A stretch of 64,000 nucleotides of DNA. Source: Bacteroidota bacterium (lineage in GTDB: Bacteria; Bacteroidota; Bacteroidia; AKYH767-A; 2013-40CM-41-45). A program made the translations under genes and the position numbers. The notes below the pieces were generated by a model that was not told where the DNA came from, did no database searches, and was given only the letters and a program-made list of their open reading frames with translations. This document shows positions 26,693 to 34,838 of this stretch, piece after piece (position 1 is the first letter of the stretch; each line of letters opens with the position of its first letter). The stretch is from contig JADKJP010000002.1 of assembly GCA_016720935.1 (NCBI GenBank), forward strand, positions 372,001 through 436,000, given 5' to 3'.

Positions 26693-27937
26693 TTACTTCT
26701 GATATAATTTCTCAGGTTTGCACAAGAGTAAAATCCAGACAAGAAAAAGAGTTCCGTACGTAACCAGTTTGAAATGTTGTGAAAGCTGGTTTAATTGTTT
26801 TCCAATTAATCCATCGGTTGTGAGTGTCGTGAGTATAAAAAAGATAATACTAAGAATCAGCAAGTAGTTAAATTTCCTGTTGTGCCTTGGGTCTTTCAAT
26901 TCGTACAAGCTTACCATGTAGGTGGCGACATAAAAGATTGCCGGAATCAGAAACACGAAAGCATATTTTTGCTGATGAGGAAAAATTAAAGGAACGATCA
27001 AAAAGATATACGCGATTTCACGGAGTTCGTCCGGTTTAGATTTTACTTTGGTAAACATTGGGAGTTTTAAAACAAGGAGTGTTAAAACGACGAGTAAAAG
27101 TCGACTTACATTCATGATCAGAATCGCTGTTGCAGGATCGAGGTTGATGATATTGCGTACGTTCGGAATTTCACCTGTGCTAGGAGTGAGTAAAACCGGA
27201 ATCAATGCCGTTAGACTATGCGGACCAAGTCCGGCTTCGATCAAGTGCTCCTGGTTGGAAGGATTGATTGTTCCCCACCAGCTGAGATGTAAAGTCATAT
27301 TAAAATCCCATCCGACAAAAATTGCCGGAAGTAAAAAGTAGATGCATAAAAAGAACAGCGTGATGCCGGCTCCTTTGAATTCCTTTCGGTATATCAAATA
27401 GGGGAGAAGTACAATTGGTAAAATTTTGATATTGATGACGAGCGCGAGGAGCATTCCTCCATACCAGAATTTGCCCTCACGAAACAGACGCAAGCTTTCC
27501 AACATCCCCCAGACTAAAAACAAAGTAACCTGGATAAGTGTGAAGTTGTAGAGGATGAACCGTAAATTCAAAAGCAGGGTAAGTGCAAGTATCCATTGTA
27601 ATTGTCGGGTGGATAAAATCTCGGTATCAATGTAATGAACCAGCAATTTTGCAATCCTATAAATGCACCAGGAATTGAAGAGCAGCCATAATAGGTTCGG
27701 AACTATATTTGGCAAATAAGAAAATGGAATCAGTAACAATGAGAAAAACGGACTATAAAAGTAAAGACAGGAATGTCCTTCTTTTATAAAAATCCATTTC
27801 TGATAAGGATCTTCTCCGGATTTGACGAGTTTGGCTGCTTCGAGGAAAACTTTAAAATCTCCATCGCCCATTGCCAGCTTTACAAAATAGGCCAGTATAA
27901 TAATTCCAAGTAAATACAGGCCGGACTTTCGTAACAT
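26693..27937 (-). CDS. GT87-family membrane glycosyltransferase
   Basis: This 414-residue protein has about ten transmembrane segments. The N-terminal signature is that of GT87 polyprenol-phosphate-mannose mannosyltransferases (DUF2029): GDFKVFLEAAKLVKSGEDPY and FYSPFFSLLLIPFSYLP. The acidic residue in the first periplasmic loop (GDGDFKVF) fits a GT-C catalytic position. It probably adds a sugar to a lipid carrier or envelope glycan. It stands alone. Confidence 0.87.
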   Translation of the reverse strand: MLRKSGLYLLGIIILAYFVKLAMGDGDFKVFLEAAKLVKSGEDPYQKWIFIKEGHSCLYFYSPFFSLLLIPFSYLPNIVPNLLWLLFNSWCIYRIAKLLVHYIDTEILSTRQLQWILALTLLLNLRFILYNFTLIQVTLFLVWGMLESLRLFREGKFWYGGMLLALVINIKILPIVLLPYLIYRKEFKGAGITLFFLCIYFLLPAIFVGWDFNMTLHLSWWGTINPSNQEHLIEAGLGPHSLTALIPVLLTPSTGEIPNVRNIINLDPATAILIMNVSRLLLVVLTLLVLKLPMFTKVKSKPDELREIAYIFLIVPLIFPHQQKYAFVFLIPAIFYVATYMVSLYELKDPRHNRKFNYLLILSIIFFILTTLTTDGLIGKQLNQLSQHFKLVTYGTLFLVWILLLCKPEKLYQK

Positions 27938-28027
27938 GAATAGAATGCTTAGACGAGCATGAAAATAATACAGATTATCTCATCAGGATAAAGATAAGCG
28001 CTTTTCTTTCAGTCAGGAAATTCGAAA

Positions 28028-28588
28028 CTATTTCTTTTCCTTCAAACCAAGAGGTGTTGGCATTCCATCCAGACTGGTAGAATTTTTCTCAAGCATGTAT
28101 TCGTGTAAGCCATCAGCTCCTTTCTTTTCTGCCCAGTCAAAATGGATTTCTCTGTTTCCTTCAAAGGAGAACAATGGTACACCAAAACCGCAGGATGTTT
28201 GTACGATATCTATGTCCGCAAGCACCAATTGCCGGGTACTTGGATAAATTGTAAAATGCTCCGAATATTTTTTCCAATCCTCAGATCCCGGCAAAACCGT
28301 AAAGCCTTTTCCATACAAGCGAAGGATATTGGGTGCTCCTTCAAAAGAACAGAACATCAAAGTGATCCTTCCATTTTCAAGAGTATGCGCGGAGGTTTCG
28401 TTTCCGCTGCTGATCAGATCCATGTAACCGACCCGTCCATCCGGAAGAATCCTGAAACAATCCAGTCCTTTCGGCGAAACATTCACGCGACCGTTTTCAC
28501 TCAAAGGAGCCGTAGCGACAAAGAACAAATGTTGTTTCTGGATAAATTCCTTGTGGGCTTCCTGAATGCCCGGATAAAATTTTCCCAT
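28028..28588 (-). CDS. Pyridoxamine 5'-phosphate oxidase-like flavin-binding protein
   Basis: The 186 residues have the split-barrel fold signature of the PNPOx-like family: HLFFVATAPLSENGRVNVSPKG, then GNETSAHTLENGRITLMF. These proteins bind FMN or a related cofactor, and many act as stress-related oxidoreductases rather than true PdxH. Substrate is unknown. Confidence 0.87.
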   Translation of the reverse strand: MGKFYPGIQEAHKEFIQKQHLFFVATAPLSENGRVNVSPKGLDCFRILPDGRVGYMDLISSGNETSAHTLENGRITLMFCSFEGAPNILRLYGKGFTVLPGSEDWKKYSEHFTIYPSTRQLVLADIDIVQTSCGFGVPLFSFEGNREIHFDWAEKKGADGLHEYMLEKNSTSLDGMPTPLGLKEKK

Positions 28589-28706
28589 GATTTGATTGTT
28601 AAATGACAGAATTGATAACCAGAAGCTTCTTATTGTTGAATTACAACATGAATTGGCATTATAAATTCAGACTTCCGAACTGGTAAATGAATTATTCTGT
28701 GAAGCA

Positions 28707-29507
28707 TTAGCCCAGGTGTCCACCGATCCGGTTATACATATTTAAGGAGTTCCATTCCTTCTTTTTTCCCAGAACCATCCTTCTTGAAATTGTGTATTGT
28801 TTGAATCCCATTTCCTTGGCAAGATCATTTGCAACATTGTTATCAGAAGGGAAAATGGCGATTTTAGAATTCTGTAAACGGGCTTTCATCAAAGCTGTTC
28901 CTGCTTGTGTAGTTGATGCGAGTATATGTCCTTCTCCAAGCGATGGAAGATAATAGCCGCTCACAACACCATCTTCAATAAAAAGTAAGGAAGTTTTAAG
29001 ATGATCTTTTAAAGAGTTGATACGATTTTCTCCTGTAATGGAAGCATCCAATTTCATTACCTCCTCGCGAAATGCTTCTTTGTATGAAATGATGTCGGGG
29101 GAAAGTTCAGATTCCGGGAGTTCCTCTTCTGTTTTCAGATGGACATATTCTTTTTCCAATTCAAAACCCAATTTTTTATAAACAGGATAACCAAGTTCTG
29201 TAGCAATCAGATAAATACTCTGAAAACGATTTCGGTCGAGACTGTCGATCAAATATTCGGTAATCAATTTACCTAAACCTTTGTTGCGATGATCCGGATG
29301 AACAATAATACAGGCGAGCCAGGCGGTGTCTTCATGACGGATTGTTGTTCCAATCCCTATGGTCGTACTGTTCAGCGTGAGTTTAACTGGTGAGCAATGA
29401 TCTGATTGAACAAAACGCGTAAATCTTGGAGAAAGGCTGCCCCAGTTCGGTGGCTCCAGTGATGGCAAATGCTCCAGGTCATTCAGTGTAAAGTCTTCAA
29501 ATTTCAT
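28707..29507 (-). CDS. GNAT N-acetyltransferase with C-terminal second domain
   Basis: The start at ATG 29507 (MKFEDFTLNDLEHLPSL) gives 266 residues. The catalytic GNAT core is ACIIVHPDHRNKGLGKLITE (about 83-102) with YPVYKKLGFELEKEYVHL. A degenerate second half (ILASTTQAGTALMKARLQ, KIAIFPSDNNVAND) matches the two-domain YitI-type acetyltransferases. The acceptor is unknown. Confidence 0.87.
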   Translation of the reverse strand: MKFEDFTLNDLEHLPSLEPPNWGSLSPRFTRFVQSDHCSPVKLTLNSTTIGIGTTIRHEDTAWLACIIVHPDHRNKGLGKLITEYLIDSLDRNRFQSIYLIATELGYPVYKKLGFELEKEYVHLKTEEELPESELSPDIISYKEAFREEVMKLDASITGENRINSLKDHLKTSLLFIEDGVVSGYYLPSLGEGHILASTTQAGTALMKARLQNSKIAIFPSDNNVANDLAKEMGFKQYTISRRMVLGKKKEWNSLNMYNRIGGHLG

Positions 29508-29652
29508 GATCCGCAAACGTTCTTTCGGATGAAAAATTATACAAAAAGATTGAATTCCCTCAGTCTTTAACAAAACAAAAAAATTAATCCCGAGATCTTG
29601 AAAATTTTGTGGAGACATTAACATGTCTTAATAATTCCATCACAAATTTTAA

Positions 29653-29702
29653 CTCACAAACTCTTTGTCCTCATTGTGCATTCGTTGTGCACTTTGTGTT
29701 CC
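29653..29702. repeat. TTTGTGCATTCGTTGTGC short-period dispersed repeat
   Basis: Repeated words of the CTTTGTCC/ATTGTGC/TTTGTGTT type lie between the acetyltransferase and the dioxygenase terminator. They resemble the CTTTGCG and CTCTGTG families seen in other gaps. Confidence 0.5.
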
Positions 29703-29721
29703 ATGACTGTTAAGTATGTAC

Positions 29722-29776
29722 AAAAAAACGGATTGAATTATTGAAGGAAAATTATTCCATCGATGAATTCAATCCG
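29722..29776 (-). terminator. Intrinsic terminator of the dioxygenase gene
   Basis: An 11-bp perfect stem CGGATTGAATT (29729-29739 with 29766-29776) with a 26-nt loop is followed on the minus strand by seven T. It lies 42 nt beyond the dioxygenase stop. Confidence 0.75.
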
Positions 29777-29817
29777 CAACAATCAACATGAAACTAACTA
29801 TAAATGAATAACCCGAA

Positions 29818-30840
29818 CTATTGTTTTTCAGCCGACATCATTTTACATTGACGGAAACTGCCCTGGTAATTGGTGACTTCCAACTGATAAACGTAATTCG
29901 CGGAAGCGAGACCAAGAGAAGCCGGATTAATATTTATTTGCTGATCACCGGCATTCATACCCGGACGATTGATAGTCGCTACTTTTTTACCTGTAAGATC
30001 CCACAGTTCAATTTTCACATCAGAAGGAAGTTTGAGTGTAAACGGGATCACGGTTTCTTCTCGGTAAGGGTTTGGAAAATTCTGACCAAGTTTAAAGAAC
30101 CCACCTGTTTCAGGTTCCATGGATAACATACCGGTAGAAACACCATTTCCATTAATGCCTACTTCAAGGAAGCTGTCCCATCCGCCTGTTGTCGCGTTGG
30201 GAGTGAGTGTCGCAAGTTGATTGATGTATCCATCCGCGAAAACATTATCCTGATTGAATGCAACAGGATCCGCGCCCCAGGTTGTGTACGGAGCGACAGT
30301 AGTATAGATCTGATTTTTTTCGGCGAGAGGATAAGTCAATTGTGAAGTAACCTGCAATACTGAATTTAAAAAGATCTGAAAGTGTACGTGACTGATCCGC
30401 CCCGGATACCAGCCCGGGAATATGGTTGTGAATTCAACTTCTCCGTTTACATCAGTCATCTGAATTCCCCGGCAAAAAGTTTCGCCTACATGATTCTGAT
30501 TTCCGAGATGTCCGTTCACTGTATAACCGGAATAATAACCATCCACATTGCAATGCCAGATATCAACCCTGAGATTGGGCATAGGTAGACAATTTCCAGT
30601 ACCGACTATACGCAGGCGGATTTTGTGAATCATGCCTACCTCTGTTTCGCGAATGTCATTTCGAAACATCGCAGCATTTGTACTGAGATCAATTGGATAA
30701 GGACCGGCTGTCTCCGATGGAATTAATACACATCCGCCACTTTGTTGTGGCCTGCTGCCTCCGGCAAGACTTTTTCCAAAAGGAAGAATAGAAGCCACAC
30801 CTGCAAGACTGATGGTTCGTAGAAATTCTCTTTTATCCAT
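29818..30840 (-). CDS. Secreted intradiol ring-cleavage dioxygenase with T9SS sorting domain
   Basis: This 340-residue protein starts with a Tat-like leader (DKREFLRTISLAGVASILPFG, with KR instead of RR). An intradiol dioxygenase domain follows (residues 45-210). All likely Fe(III) ligands are present: a tyrosine in VDGYYSGY, a tyrosine in FPGWYPGR and the two histidines of HVHFQI. The last 75 residues form a T9SS type A sorting domain (GQNFPNPYREETVIPF, ending QCKMMSAEKQ). Relatives cleave catechol-type rings; secretion to the surface suggests an aromatic, perhaps lignin- or humic-derived, external substrate. Confidence 0.9.
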   Translation of the reverse strand: MDKREFLRTISLAGVASILPFGKSLAGGSRPQQSGGCVLIPSETAGPYPIDLSTNAAMFRNDIRETEVGMIHKIRLRIVGTGNCLPMPNLRVDIWHCNVDGYYSGYTVNGHLGNQNHVGETFCRGIQMTDVNGEVEFTTIFPGWYPGRISHVHFQIFLNSVLQVTSQLTYPLAEKNQIYTTVAPYTTWGADPVAFNQDNVFADGYINQLATLTPNATTGGWDSFLEVGINGNGVSTGMLSMEPETGGFFKLGQNFPNPYREETVIPFTLKLPSDVKIELWDLTGKKVATINRPGMNAGDQQININPASLGLASANYVYQLEVTNYQGSFRQCKMMSAEKQ

Positions 30841-31035
30841 TTTAAAGATTTATTTTTTGATGAAATCAAATGTAAATGCTATCCAGATAAAGAAACTGAA
30901 TAGTAGGCGAACAAACGCATTTTGTCGGCGGAAAAAAATCTGGCAGGGATACAACACAATCATTTTCGGAAAAAATCCAAGATGAAAAAAGCAATCTGGA
31001 ATTGCTCCAGAATTACTGAGGAAATAATAATGATT

Positions 31036-32292
31036 TTAATTCTCTTTCATTGCAGAGATAATCTCTGTTTTGCCGATTAGTCGCTGGCTTGGATACCATG
31101 CTGCGATTAGCCCAATCATAAATACCGTCAGCAATACATATACAAAATCGAGTGCCTGCATGTGTATCGGATATGCGTCAATCACAAAGGATCCGCCATT
31201 ACCAAGTTTGATCAAACTAAACTGCTGCTGTAGAAAACAGATAATAAATCCAAGCGCCAAACCGATACCTGCACCGATTCCGGTGATGAATAAACCTTCG
31301 GTAAGAAAAATTCTTCTGAGCAACCGGCTGTCGGCACCCATGCTGTGTAAAATGGAAATATCTTTTTTCTTTTCGATCACCAGCATCGTCAGCGAACTGA
31401 TGACATTGAATGTCGCGATGATCAGGATGAATGTCAGGATTAAAAACACAGCCCACTTTTCCGACTTCATAATTTTATAGATCAACTCGTGTTGCTGGTA
31501 TCTGTTTTTTACCACGAAAGAAGATCCTGTGAGTGCCGCCACCTGGTTTTGTATTTCTTCAGTATTGGCATTCTTTTTAAGACCGACTTCCAGTCCGGTA
31601 AGCCTGTCATTATACTCGAGAATTTCATTCGCGAAGCGTAGCGGAACGATGATGTATTTCGTATCAAATTCCTGTTGTACTGAAAACACTCCGCTTGCGC
31701 TCAGATAGCGACGGTTAAAAGCTTCTTCCGGATTAACCAGGCTCGATGCTGATTTTCGTGGAGCATAGATTTCGAGCTGGGAGAAAATGTCATGGATATT
31801 CAGCTGGAGATTATACGCGATTCCTCCGCCGACAACAGCGTAATCGGTATCTCCGCGTTGCAGGAGGAATTGTCCATCAGCAAGCATACTGTCGATACCG
31901 GTCATTTTTTGAAATTCATCACTTACTCCTTTGATGGTGATGATGTATTGTTTGTCGCGGTATTTGACGAGGGCATTTTCTTCGACGACTTTGGTTACGT
32001 AGGCGACACCGTTGATTTGTTCCAGTTTTTGCAGTGGAAAATTTTCAAGGGAAAATGATTTTCCATGTGCGACGGAAATTTTCAGATCCGGTTCAAAAGA
32101 ATTGTAAAGACGAAGAATCAGTGTTTCAAAGCCATTGAACACCGACAAAACAATAATCAATGCGGCGGTGCCGATCATCACACCCGTCGCGGATATCATG
32201 GAAATGATATTAATCGCACGCTGTGATTTTTTACTTACAAAATACCGTTTGGCGATGAAGAATGGGAGATTCACGATGGCTAAAGTACACAA
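31036..32292 (-). CDS. FtsX/LolE-like ABC transporter permease
   Basis: This 418-residue protein has the MacB-PCD/FtsX layout. The first transmembrane helix lies near 30-52 (SMISATGVMIGTAALIIVLSVFNG) and is followed by a large periplasmic domain. Three helices follow at about 275-300, 325-350 and 380-400. It matches Bacteroidota proteins annotated LolC/LolE that help move lipoproteins or other envelope cargo. No ATPase gene is adjacent. The annotated ATG at 32292 is plausible; a GTG start six codons later (VNLPFFIAKRYF) fits the family as well. Confidence 0.85.
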   Translation of the reverse strand: MCTLAIVNLPFFIAKRYFVSKKSQRAINIISMISATGVMIGTAALIIVLSVFNGFETLILRLYNSFEPDLKISVAHGKSFSLENFPLQKLEQINGVAYVTKVVEENALVKYRDKQYIITIKGVSDEFQKMTGIDSMLADGQFLLQRGDTDYAVVGGGIAYNLQLNIHDIFSQLEIYAPRKSASSLVNPEEAFNRRYLSASGVFSVQQEFDTKYIIVPLRFANEILEYNDRLTGLEVGLKKNANTEEIQNQVAALTGSSFVVKNRYQQHELIYKIMKSEKWAVFLILTFILIIATFNVISSLTMLVIEKKKDISILHSMGADSRLLRRIFLTEGLFITGIGAGIGLALGFIICFLQQQFSLIKLGNGGSFVIDAYPIHMQALDFVYVLLTVFMIGLIAAWYPSQRLIGKTEIISAMKEN

Positions 32293-32341
32293 AATGATTT
32301 CTCACAAACATAGCCTGCAAATGATGTAACAAACAGGCCTA

Positions 32342-32376
32342 TTCAATCAACAATCTAAAATCTACAATCAACAATC
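32342..32376. repeat. AATCTACAATCAAC-family repeat block
   Basis: Direct words CAATCTAAAATCTACAATCAACAATC fill the gap just after the methyltransferase stop codon. They are the same family as at 8.4, 22.0, 46.0 and 63.0 kb. The string is quoted only by its component words. Confidence 0.7.
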
Positions 32377-32379
32377 CTA

Positions 32380-33186
32380 TCACTTCCAGGCCTTCACTAT
32401 CAGTCCGGTTCCTGTCGGATGGTTTCCATTCACATCCATCCAGTTTAGAACATAAGAAATCGGGTATGCGATGATATAGTAGAAAGGCAGCAGGATAAAA
32501 AACAGTTTTGTTTTGCCCAGCATCACAATCGGATATTTCATGGAAAGTCTCCATGCGATTTTTCCCGGAGCACCATACTGATAGCGAGCTTCCACTTTTG
32601 AAAAGCCGGCGCCTTTGAGTTTGTCCTGTATTTCCTGAATGTTGTAGCCGTCGCGTACATGTTCTTCGATGAAAGAGCTTTCGTCATCACCATGAACATC
32701 ACTACCACCTTGATCAGAAGGAGTGGATATGAGCAGCATGGCTCCCGGTTTCATAGAAGCAACATAGTTTTTAAACACCTGAACATCTTCGAGAATGTGT
32801 TCCATCACATCGACACAAACGACCAGATCATATTTGTTGGGGTGAGTGAAATTGGTAAGATCGCCGACTTCAAATTTTACTTTTGAAGAACCGATCTGCT
32901 GAAAAAATTTGTTGCAGTCTGCTACTTGTTCCTCTTTCACATCCATCGCAAGAATGTTCCAGTTTGGATTTTTCTGACTGAGCCAATAAGTATACTGACC
33001 AAAACCCGCTCCTGCATCAAGAATATTGGAATCGGGCTTTGCTGTTTTAATCCATCCGCGAAGTTCTTTGTGCACATGCCATGCGCGAAGCAGCAAGAGG
33101 TCAAGGAGACCGTAAAAAACTTTTCTTAAAAAAGGGGTTTTATTAAAGATGTTCCCAAGAGAACGTTTAATCGGATCGTATTGCAT
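32380..33186 (-). CDS. Class I SAM-dependent methyltransferase
   Basis: This 268-residue protein has a Rossmann-like methyltransferase domain. Motif I is NILDAGAGFGQYTYWL (about 54-69), an acidic strand end follows in ILAMDVKEEQ, and motif IV is DLVVCVDVMEHILED. A hydrophobic C-terminal segment (LFFILLPFYYIIAYPISYVL) suggests membrane association, perhaps acting on a lipid or quinone-like substrate. The methyl acceptor is unknown. Confidence 0.88.
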   Translation of the reverse strand: MQYDPIKRSLGNIFNKTPFLRKVFYGLLDLLLLRAWHVHKELRGWIKTAKPDSNILDAGAGFGQYTYWLSQKNPNWNILAMDVKEEQVADCNKFFQQIGSSKVKFEVGDLTNFTHPNKYDLVVCVDVMEHILEDVQVFKNYVASMKPGAMLLISTPSDQGGSDVHGDDESSFIEEHVRDGYNIQEIQDKLKGAGFSKVEARYQYGAPGKIAWRLSMKYPIVMLGKTKLFFILLPFYYIIAYPISYVLNWMDVNGNHPTGTGLIVKAWK

Positions 33187-33232
33187 AGAATCTTAGCGCC
33201 CTCAGCGCCTTTGCTTGATTTTTTTCTCTGAT

Positions 33233-33613
33233 TTATTTTGCCTCGCCTTCATCTCCGGCCGGTTTTTCGCCACGGCTTTCTCTCAACAGTTTCTCAATCT
33301 TATCTACTTCATCGAGGGAGCTATCCAGGAAAAACCGGAGTTGTGGAATGATCCTGGCCTGATGGCGGATACTTGTTCCCAATCGTTTACGGATTTCCTT
33401 GTTATGGCTGTCGATCTGATCAATTACTGCCTGGTTGTCTTTTGCTCCGAAAATGCTGAGGTAAATGCTTGCAACGCTCAGATCCGGACTCACTTTTGCC
33501 CCCATTACGGTGACAAATGCCTTACCATAAAAATTATAGCCATCACGTTGGAAGATCTCCCCGATCTCCTTCTGTATCAGCCTGGCATATTTCTGTTGTC
33601 TCGTCGAATCCAT
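33233..33613 (-). CDS. rbfA: Ribosome-binding factor A
   Basis: The start at ATG 33613 (MDSTRQQKYARLIQKEIGEIF) matches the family's N-terminus and gives 126 residues. The KH-like fold signatures TVMGAKVSPDLSVASIYLSIF and IRHQARIIPQLRFFLDSSLD are clear. RbfA helps mature the 30S subunit and 16S rRNA 5' end. A -7-like box TACCTTCG lies about 9 nt upstream, so the leader is very short. Confidence 0.95.
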   Translation of the reverse strand: MDSTRQQKYARLIQKEIGEIFQRDGYNFYGKAFVTVMGAKVSPDLSVASIYLSIFGAKDNQAVIDQIDSHNKEIRKRLGTSIRHQARIIPQLRFFLDSSLDEVDKIEKLLRESRGEKPAGDEGEAK

Positions 33614-33805
33614 GGTCCGCGAAGGTAGGTTTTTCTGCCGTAATTCCCTCATGAATTGTCGGCCCTGATGTGCTTGTGAGGATGAAAAAAGGTGATATTT
33701 AGATGAAATGAAGCATTTTCTTGAACTTCATTTAATTTTTCCCTGATACAAAAGAGGCCTGGTTCCAAAAATGATTGGAATAACAAAGTGAACCAATAAA
33801 TCAGA

Positions 33806-34462
33806 TCATTTCCCAAACCGATCCTCCTTCCAATTCAACGGATTGTTTGCGATGTATTTTTGGATGCGGTCAAACGCAAATTGATTCCGGATAATATGAT
33901 CATGAAATCGGGGTTGCCAGGCGAAATGGGGGTTGATTTTACGCATTTCAAACGTGGATCGTCCTTTATACCATCGAATGATTCGGGAAATATTATTGTG
34001 GATCATTGGATTTTTATCGCCTGTGATACCACCGATTTTTTTGGTTGATTCGGAATTCGTTTGATGTTGGGGATGATATTGTAGGGACGCGATTAATCGC
34101 GTCCCTACAATATCATCCCCAACATTCCGATCGGTATTTGAATATCCCAATTTACCGTCGTTACCAAAACCATTGGTTTCGTTTTTATCAATAATCAAAA
34201 CCCCATGCGTATGATTTGGCATCACGACAAATTCCCCCAATTCAACAAATGGAAAATGAACCGGAATTTCCAACCAAAATTGTTCCGCCAATTTTCCGAT
34301 TTGATTTAATTGCATGGTTTGGGTCTCCGGATCAATTTCACCAAAAAAATGTTCCCTGTTCTTCGTGCAGATCGTGATAAAATATGCACCATTGCTACCG
34401 TAATCCCAATTTTTTAAACGCGCCGATTCGCTGCGGTATTTGTTTCGGAATTTTTCGGACAT
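33806..34462 (-). CDS. REP-associated tyrosine transposase (RAYT, IS200-like)
   Basis: This 218-residue Y1-type transposase carries the HUH motif in VMPNHTHGVLII (H84, H86). The candidate catalytic tyrosine is in IIRWYKG (Y165), and the C-terminus FHDHIIRNQFAFDRIQKYIANNPLNW is conserved. RAYTs nick single-stranded palindromic REP sequences and are thought to spread them. The linker between the HUH and tyrosine elements (residues 113-133) is encoded by a perfect 62-bp palindrome. No typical transposon ends are visible, as expected for RAYTs. Confidence 0.9.
   Translation of the reverse strand: MSEKFRNKYRSESARLKNWDYGSNGAYFITICTKNREHFFGEIDPETQTMQLNQIGKLAEQFWLEIPVHFPFVELGEFVVMPNHTHGVLIIDKNETNGFGNDGKLGYSNTDRNVGDDIVGTRLIASLQYHPQHQTNSESTKKIGGITGDKNPMIHNNISRIIRWYKGRSTFEMRKINPHFAWQPRFHDHIIRNQFAFDRIQKYIANNPLNWKEDRFGK
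34064..34125. repeat. Perfect 62-bp palindrome inside the RAYT gene
   Basis: Two 31-base halves (34064-34094 and 34095-34125) are exact reverse complements with no loop. The centre reads GGGACGCGATTAATCGCGTCCC. I recall GTAGGGRCG-type palindromes as frequent companions of RAYT genes in several phyla, so this looks like a REP unit lying within, and translated by, its own transposase gene (DDIVGTRLIASLQYH). Confidence 0.95.
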
Positions 34463-34826
34463 AAAAATTTCGATTGAATTTCTATTGGATGAAAACTCCC
34501 ATTACATTTTTTATTAAATAAATATGAATGAGACGACGCAGGTTTTCAATCCTAAAATGAAGATGTCCGCAAAGGAATTGAAATAAATTTCTGAGAAATA
34601 ATTTTCAAACCGTTTAGTGCTATTGGACATTAACTATACACTTAGGTGCAGTGTTTTTAATTGGGATACTTATTTTATTGGAAACCGTTATTTTGAATTT
34701 GTAATCTGAAGTCTGGAGTCTGGAATCTGGAATCGGTAGACTGGATTGTTGATCCCGACTCCCGTGGCCCGACTCCCCGAGCCTCGCAGGCTTTCCCAAA
34801 ACCATTCGTTTCCTGCCCGAAAAAGG
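34463..34826. other. Intergenic region upstream of the ABC exporter
   Basis: About 360 bp without a credible gene. It contains words of the type GTCTGGAGTCTGGAATCTGG (34699-34740) and a GACTCCCGTGGCCCGACTCC block (34757-34786). Both are short-period repeats like those in other gaps. Confidence 0.6.
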
Positions 34827-34834
34827 TATATTTG
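34827..34834 (+). promoter_or_regulatory. Promoter -7 box with likely leaderless GTG start
   Basis: TATATTTG matches TAnnTTTG and ends 4 nt before the GTG at 34839. Transcription would begin at or next to the start codon. Confidence 0.55.
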
Positions 34835-34838
34835 TAAC

